Source: Bact-19 sp038319215 (lineage in GTDB: Bacteria > Bacteroidota > Bacteroidia > Bacteroidales > ML635J-15). From it: 27,376 bases of DNA. The position numbers were made by a program, and so were the translations under genes. Positions 23,442 to 27,376 of this stretch are shown in pieces (position 1 is the stretch's first letter; every line of letters begins with the position of its first letter). Location of the stretch: contig JBBQCZ010000037.1 in the NCBI GenBank assembly GCA_038319215.1, positions 1 to 27,376 of the forward strand. Reading direction: 5' to 3'. The notes beneath the pieces are model-generated. The model saw only the letters and a program-made list of their open reading frames with translations, searched no databases and was not told the DNA's origin.

Positions 23442-24890
23442 TTATTTTCTCTTTCCAAGCACCAACCAATTAAACAACAACATCGCTACAACAGTGCCTC
23501 CACCAATTGCCGCAAAAATCATCCAGATATTATAAGGGTGGTATGTATTCCATAAAAAAGTTGTTAGCTCATTACTATTCATATGCATAAGCTCTGCTGC
23601 TTTATTAATATAATCGGTTTGTGAAAAGCTATCTGAAATTTCGGGAACTGATAATTTTCGAGAGGCTACTTCTTGCTGCAGTAAGCTTATTTTATCAGAA
23701 TATTTCTGATATACATCACCCGAAAGTAATCCTGCAAAGAAATTTCCCCCAGCCATTGGCAAAAAACTACAACCCATATAAAGGGCAGTTTTTCCTTCGG
23801 GAGCAATTTTGCCAATATATTCGGTAATCTTCGGTGAGCCAGCCATTTCGCCAAGCCCAAAAATAAGAATACTGACAAATAGAAACATCGGATTGCTAGT
23901 CATAAAAGTCAACGACAAACCAATAGTTGAGACCAAGAAACCACTTATCATAGAATGAATTGGTTTCAATTTCATCACAAAATAAGATACTGCAATCTGA
24001 AAGAGAATAATATACATTGCATCAATATTGGTAAGCATTTCGGCAGCAATCGTTTTATCGGCAGTTCCAACCTGTTCGGCAAACCATGGCCATACTTTAT
24101 AAATACTATTGTAAACAATTGAAGTGTCCATCCATTGATCAATAAATACAGGCAAAGTGTAAAATAATTGATTATACATTGTCCAAAATCCAACAATTAT
24201 TAAAAGAAAAATCAGCAATTTAACGTCTCTTAATGCCTCCCAAATATTTCTCAGAATTTTCAATATTTCCTCACCAAAGCTTGTTTGAGATTTGGTTCTG
24301 GCAGGCTCCTTAAAAAATAGAATAACTATAATTAGATTAACAACAATAACTGATGCTGAAATATTAAAGACATAATGCCAGTCGTGTTGACGAGCCAACG
24401 AAGCAACAATAGGTCCTATAAAAGCGCCAATATTTACAATCATATAAAATATTCCAAATCCGAGGGATGATGTTTCGTCGTCTGTGGTTTTTGCGATGCA
24501 AGCTGATATAATTGGTTTAAACAGTGCCGCTCCTAATGCAAGCATTAGAAAAGCAGCAAAAACCGATGTGTATTCAGTTACCTGACCGAGTAAAAAATAC
24601 GAACCTGAAAGCAAAATATAAGCAATAATCAAGACTTTTTTATATCCGATTCTATCCGCAATTGCCCCAGTTACAACAGGAAGTAAGTACAAAAAGCCGA
24701 CTACAGAACCCATCATCATTCCCTTTTGAGTTTGCGAAAAGCCCAAAGCTCCCGAATCTGTAGAACCTGTTAAATAAAGTGCAAAAACCATAAACATACC
24801 ATACCAAGCCCATCTCTCGAACAACTCCATTGTATTTGCTACCCAGAATGTTTGCGGGTATTTTTTTAATATCTTGAAAAATTTTGGCAT
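23442..24890 (-). CDS. Proton-dependent oligopeptide transporter (POT/PTR2)-like MFS protein
   Basis: This 482-residue inner-membrane transporter has about 12 to 14 hydrophobic spans. The first span carries ELFER (22-26), the ExxER motif of proton-coupled peptide transporters, followed by WAWYGMFMVF. The stretch GFGIFYMIVNIGAFIGP matches the PTR2 signature (FYxxxNxG). A long soluble loop near 400-440 (QQEVASRK to HMNSNELTT) precedes the last span and is not standard. The protein probably imports small peptides with protons, although related Bacteroidota proteins are often annotated only as MFS transporters. It is divergent from the FISUMP gene and its 3' end borders the repeat-rich gap. Confidence 0.82.
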   Translation of the reverse strand: MPKFFKILKKYPQTFWVANTMELFERWAWYGMFMVFALYLTGSTDSGALGFSQTQKGMMMGSVVGFLYLLPVVTGAIADRIGYKKVLIIAYILLSGSYFLLGQVTEYTSVFAAFLMLALGAALFKPIISACIAKTTDDETSSLGFGIFYMIVNIGAFIGPIVASLARQHDWHYVFNISASVIVVNLIIVILFFKEPARTKSQTSFGEEILKILRNIWEALRDVKLLIFLLIIVGFWTMYNQLFYTLPVFIDQWMDTSIVYNSIYKVWPWFAEQVGTADKTIAAEMLTNIDAMYIILFQIAVSYFVMKLKPIHSMISGFLVSTIGLSLTFMTSNPMFLFVSILIFGLGEMAGSPKITEYIGKIAPEGKTALYMGCSFLPMAGGNFFAGLLSGDVYQKYSDKISLLQQEVASRKLSVPEISDSFSQTDYINKAAELMHMNSNELTTFLWNTYHPYNIWMIFAAIGGGTVVAMLLFNWLVLGKRK

Positions 24891-24938
24891 AAGATCAAGT
24901 TTTATTGCAAAGCTAAAATTTTATTCGCACGAAAACAG

Positions 24939-24946
24939 TATATTTG
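24939..24946 (+). promoter_or_regulatory. Predicted -7 promoter box of the FISUMP gene
   Basis: TATATTTG followed by TATC is an exact TAnnTTTG match, 27 bases before the ATG at 24974. It overlaps the TTG at 24944 and so argues against that upstream start. Confidence 0.55.
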
Positions 24947-24973
24947 TATCATTCAACATACAAATTTACAACT

Positions 24974-25627
24974 ATGAAAAAAATACAACTGATTTTTATC
25001 GCAATCTTTGCACTTAGCTCTGTAGTTTTAGCACAAACCGATCTTCCTACAAATTACGAATCTGTAACTATCGAAAATCAAGTTTGGATGGCTAAAGATT
25101 TGAATATTAGCACTTTTCGCAATGGGGATATTATTCCTGAAGCCAAAACTTCGGAACAATGGACTAATTATTACACTGCTGGAAAACCGGCCTGGTGCTA
25201 TTATGATTTTAAATCGGTAAATGGTAAAAAATATGGCAAACTTTACAATTGGTTTGCGGTACACGACGAACGAGGCTTAGCACCTGAAGGATGGCGTGTT
25301 TCTAACTGCGAAGATTGGGACATCTTAGCTAATTATGCTGGAGGCACAGATGTGGCGGCAAAAAAACTTAGATCGGAAAATGGCTGGCAATTTGACCAAA
25401 ATGGAACTAACGAATATGGGTTTAACGGTTTGCCAGCAGGTTCTATAAATGCTTATGGAATGTGTGGCGACATAGGAGCTTGGGGCTCATGGTGGTGTTA
25501 TAATCCAAAATCAAATCCAGTTTACGGAAAATACCTAAAATACGACAGCGACAGACTTGAAGAATATGCCAGCTATCTTAAAACAGATGGACTTTCGGTA
25601 AGATGTATTCTTGATAATAAAGAATAA
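24974..25627 (+). CDS. Exported FISUMP-domain protein
   Basis: This 217-residue exported protein has a signal peptide (1-20, ending VVLAQ) followed by a single Fibrobacter succinogenes major paralogous (FISUMP) domain. Typical features are VTIENQVWMAKDLNI (31-45), KYGKLYNWFAV (87-97), LAPEGWRVSNCEDWDIL (102-118), NEYGFNGLPAG (146-156) and a closing LSVRCILD (207-214). There is no T9SS sorting domain and no lipobox, so periplasmic or other export-dependent placement is likely. The domain is common in surface proteins of Bacteroidota and Fibrobacteres, and its biochemical role is unknown. The gene has its own promoter box and probably its own message; the next gene has a separate strong promoter. 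Confidence 0.88.
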   Translation: MKKIQLIFIAIFALSSVVLAQTDLPTNYESVTIENQVWMAKDLNISTFRNGDIIPEAKTSEQWTNYYTAGKPAWCYYDFKSVNGKKYGKLYNWFAVHDERGLAPEGWRVSNCEDWDILANYAGGTDVAAKKLRSENGWQFDQNGTNEYGFNGLPAGSINAYGMCGDIGAWGSWWCYNPKSNPVYGKYLKYDSDRLEEYASYLKTDGLSVRCILDNKE

Positions 25628-25636
25628 GAATTATAC

Positions 25637-25669
25637 TTTGAAAATATTTGCACGAAATTTGTAAATTTG
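25637..25669 (+). promoter_or_regulatory. Promoter of the beta-propeller-like gene
   Basis: TTTG (25637-25640), a 21-base spacer and TAAATTTG (25662-25669) agree with the Bacteroidota consensus at both elements. The ATG is 27 bases downstream. Confidence 0.68.
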
Positions 25670-25696
25670 CGAACTCATTAACCAAAAAAATTGAAA

Positions 25697-26986
25697 ATGA
25701 AAAAATTATTTTACTCTTTTATCCTTTTACTAATATCTGTAAGTACTTTTGCATTCGACTTCGACCTTAGTTCAGCTGTTCAACGTCCAGGAACCAATGA
25801 TGTTTATATTGGAGGAACTTTTAACACTGTAATTGTATTTGACATTTCAATTGGAAAAACAACTCGAACATTTGAAATACCTGAGGGGATTAATGATTTG
25901 CAGTTTAATCAAGACGGGAAGATATTGATTGGCGCCTCATCCTCAAAAGTATTTGTCATTAACCCAGATGACGGAGTTATAATTAATACAATCAGTGGTG
26001 GAGGATTTCAACTATTTACATTAAGTCCATATTTTATCTCTATGCAAATGTATGGCGATACTAAAGCCATAGTTTACAATTCGACTACCGGCGAAAAAAT
26101 TAAAGAAGTTCGTTGCGATTTTCAGCCTAAAGTTTGTGGATTTAACAAAGACTTTAAAACTTTGTACATCGTAAGCGCTAAAGTAGCAATCGAAGAATCT
26201 GACGAAAATAAGTTTTTAAATCAGAAAATAGAAAAAAGCGCTGGTTACAATTGTTATAATTCTGCTTACACATCCAAGCAAGAAGACAAAAAAGGTTCAT
26301 TGATTATGAAATATGACATGGAAAGCAATGCTGTAATATCAAGCATTATCTGTCCTTTTGATTTCGGTGGCTCATTTGCATTGGCAGTAATTCCTGTTGG
26401 TGACGAAATATATATTTCTGATTGGGATATGCTAATAAAAATCGACAAGCAAGGTGTATCAACAGCAATAGAATGTGAAAAAGCTGGATTCGCTTATGCA
26501 AACAATTTCACTCCTGATTTTAAAAACATTATAATTTCTTCAACAAAATCTGGAAATATTTATAACATTAGCGAATCAAAATGGATTGAATACAGTCTTA
26601 AGCAAGCCTATGAATTTGCATATACTGCAGATATTTTCTCTACTAACGACAAAGTTTGGATTTTAGCTAAGGACTATACCCTCTCATCTATGAAGTACAA
26701 TGGCGAAAAAGTTGAATTTTTCAAAATAAATGAAGGGAGTAAAAAAGGTTTCTCAATTTATTACACTAATGGTTATTCAAAACCCGAAGACCGTAGTAAA
26801 GAAGCTGGAATTATCAATGCAGAATTAACAAAACGAGGACTAGCAAATATTGATCTCGAACAGTTTATTGGCAAATCGGATGTTGTACTTGCAACATTCA
26901 ACACCGTAACTGACGCCGAAGCCTTTACTAAAATTATTAAAGACAATAAATTGCAGTATCTCACGAAAATTGCTCCAGCGAAATAA
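25697..26986 (+). CDS. Exported beta-propeller-like protein of unknown function
   Basis: This 429-residue protein has a signal peptide (1 to about 19, ending STFA). Most of the rest (about 22-345) is a series of short strand pairs such as DVYIGGTFNTVIVFDI, KILIGASSSKVFVINPDDG and DEIYISDWDMLIKIDKQG, in the style of YVTN or WD-type beta-propeller repeats. The C-terminal 80 residues differ: SIYYTNGY, then a KPEDRSKEAGIINAELTKRG helix, then DVVLATFNTVTDAEAFTKIIKDN, which is vaguely SPOR-like. I do not see a T9SS sorting domain, lipobox or catalytic motif. The ATG at 25697 is preferred to a TTG two codons upstream. Its role is unknown, and the propeller call is fold-level inference. Confidence 0.72.
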   Translation: MKKLFYSFILLLISVSTFAFDFDLSSAVQRPGTNDVYIGGTFNTVIVFDISIGKTTRTFEIPEGINDLQFNQDGKILIGASSSKVFVINPDDGVIINTISGGGFQLFTLSPYFISMQMYGDTKAIVYNSTTGEKIKEVRCDFQPKVCGFNKDFKTLYIVSAKVAIEESDENKFLNQKIEKSAGYNCYNSAYTSKQEDKKGSLIMKYDMESNAVISSIICPFDFGGSFALAVIPVGDEIYISDWDMLIKIDKQGVSTAIECEKAGFAYANNFTPDFKNIIISSTKSGNIYNISESKWIEYSLKQAYEFAYTADIFSTNDKVWILAKDYTLSSMKYNGEKVEFFKINEGSKKGFSIYYTNGYSKPEDRSKEAGIINAELTKRGLANIDLEQFIGKSDVVLATFNTVTDAEAFTKIIKDNKLQYLTKIAPAK

Positions 26987-27025
26987 GTCAGAATTCAATT
27001 ATTAAACTGAAATCTACACTTCACC

Positions 27026-27376
27026 GTTCTTAATTCAGTTGTTCTATTATTCGTACTTCATAGAAAGTGAAAATTGAACTCAGAACAATAGAGCAATAGA
27101 GCAATCGAAGTTAGAAGTGCTGACGCATACCGAATTCGCCGTTCTTAATTTTCCGCCGCGGCGGATTCTACTATTCGTACTTTATAGAAAGTGAAAATTG
27201 AGCTCAGAACAATTGAACAATAGAGCATCGAAGTAAGAAGTGCTGACGCATACCGACTTCGCTGTTCTTAATTCATTTGTTCTATTATTCGTACTTCAAG
27301 TAAAGTCAGGTTGAACTCAGAACAATTGAACAATAGAAGTTAGAAGTGCTGCCGCATACCGACTTCGCCGTTCTTA
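27026..27376. repeat. Tandem repeat array, unit about 106-123 bases
   Basis: Three full units start at GTTCTTA at 27026, 27141 and 27264, and a fourth begins at 27370 and runs off the window. Unit lengths are 115, 123 and 106 bases. Shared landmarks are CTATTATTCGTACTT, GAACTCAGAACAAT, AATAGA, GAAGT, GAAGTGCTG and CGCATACCG. The units differ by substitutions and small indels, so the array is not freshly duplicated. The preceding 26987-27025 is plain AT-rich DNA. I see no gene in this 390-base stretch. Confidence 0.88.
27152..27165. repeat. GC-rich perfect palindrome inside the second tandem unit
   Basis: TCCGCCGCGGCGGA is a perfect 14-base palindrome made almost only of G and C. In the first and third units the same place reads CAGTTG or CATTTG followed by TTCTATTATTC. 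It therefore looks like an insertion or replacement in one unit. Confidence 0.75.

Noticed and set aside
27026..27376. Possible CRISPR array or integron-type cassette array
   Set aside because: The units are similar along their whole length, so there are no unique spacers, and neither Cas proteins nor an integrase is present.

Overview
The window looks like a chromosomal segment of a low-GC member of the Bacteroidota, most likely the Bacteroidales or a relative (the order is an inference). Three things point there. Two secreted proteins end in a type A sorting domain of the type IX secretion system (T9SS). Many genes have the Bacteroidota -7 promoter box TAnnTTTG, twice with a well-spaced -33 TTTG, and A-rich leaders rather than Shine-Dalgarno sites. 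The families present (C10 peptidase with T9SS tail, Omp28-like cargo, FISUMP protein) are typical of the phylum.

Layout. Bases 1-122 hold a heptamer microsatellite and a REP-like hairpin. A leftward block follows (123-7857): a GNAT-nitrilase fusion, alanine racemase, an M20 amidohydrolase only 3 bases upstream of alr, a 981-residue secreted C10 protease, and a LolD-like ABC ATPase. Rightward dnaB (8102-9634) converges on a leftward operon rplY-pth-psd (11666-9657), which has a near-perfect promoter and a short hairpin leader. Then come a small STAS-like protein, an SSAT-like acetyltransferase, a leftward patatin-like lipase, and a CBS-domain ClC protein.

The right half is mostly rightward: a T9SS cargo with a CXXC thioredoxin-like module and a clear terminator, sufS, a secreted alkaline-phosphatase-superfamily protein whose active site looks dismantled, a nitroreductase-like protein, inorganic pyrophosphatase, a FISUMP protein and a secreted beta-propeller-like protein. 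Two genes run leftward among them: a small helical protein and a POT-type transporter. Two intergenic stretches (23090-23441 and 26987-27376) are packed with inverted or tandem repeats.

Most of the window is ordinary housekeeping plus envelope and secretion functions. I found no phage, insertion sequence, CRISPR array, tRNA, rRNA or defence system. The most unusual items are the predicted pseudophosphatase (19091-20737), the secreted CXXC protein (15784-17676), the channel-like ClC signature (13846-15615) and the repeat-rich gaps. Several starts were moved inward from the longest reading frame because a promoter box lies inside the extension or because a TTG is followed closely by a better ATG.
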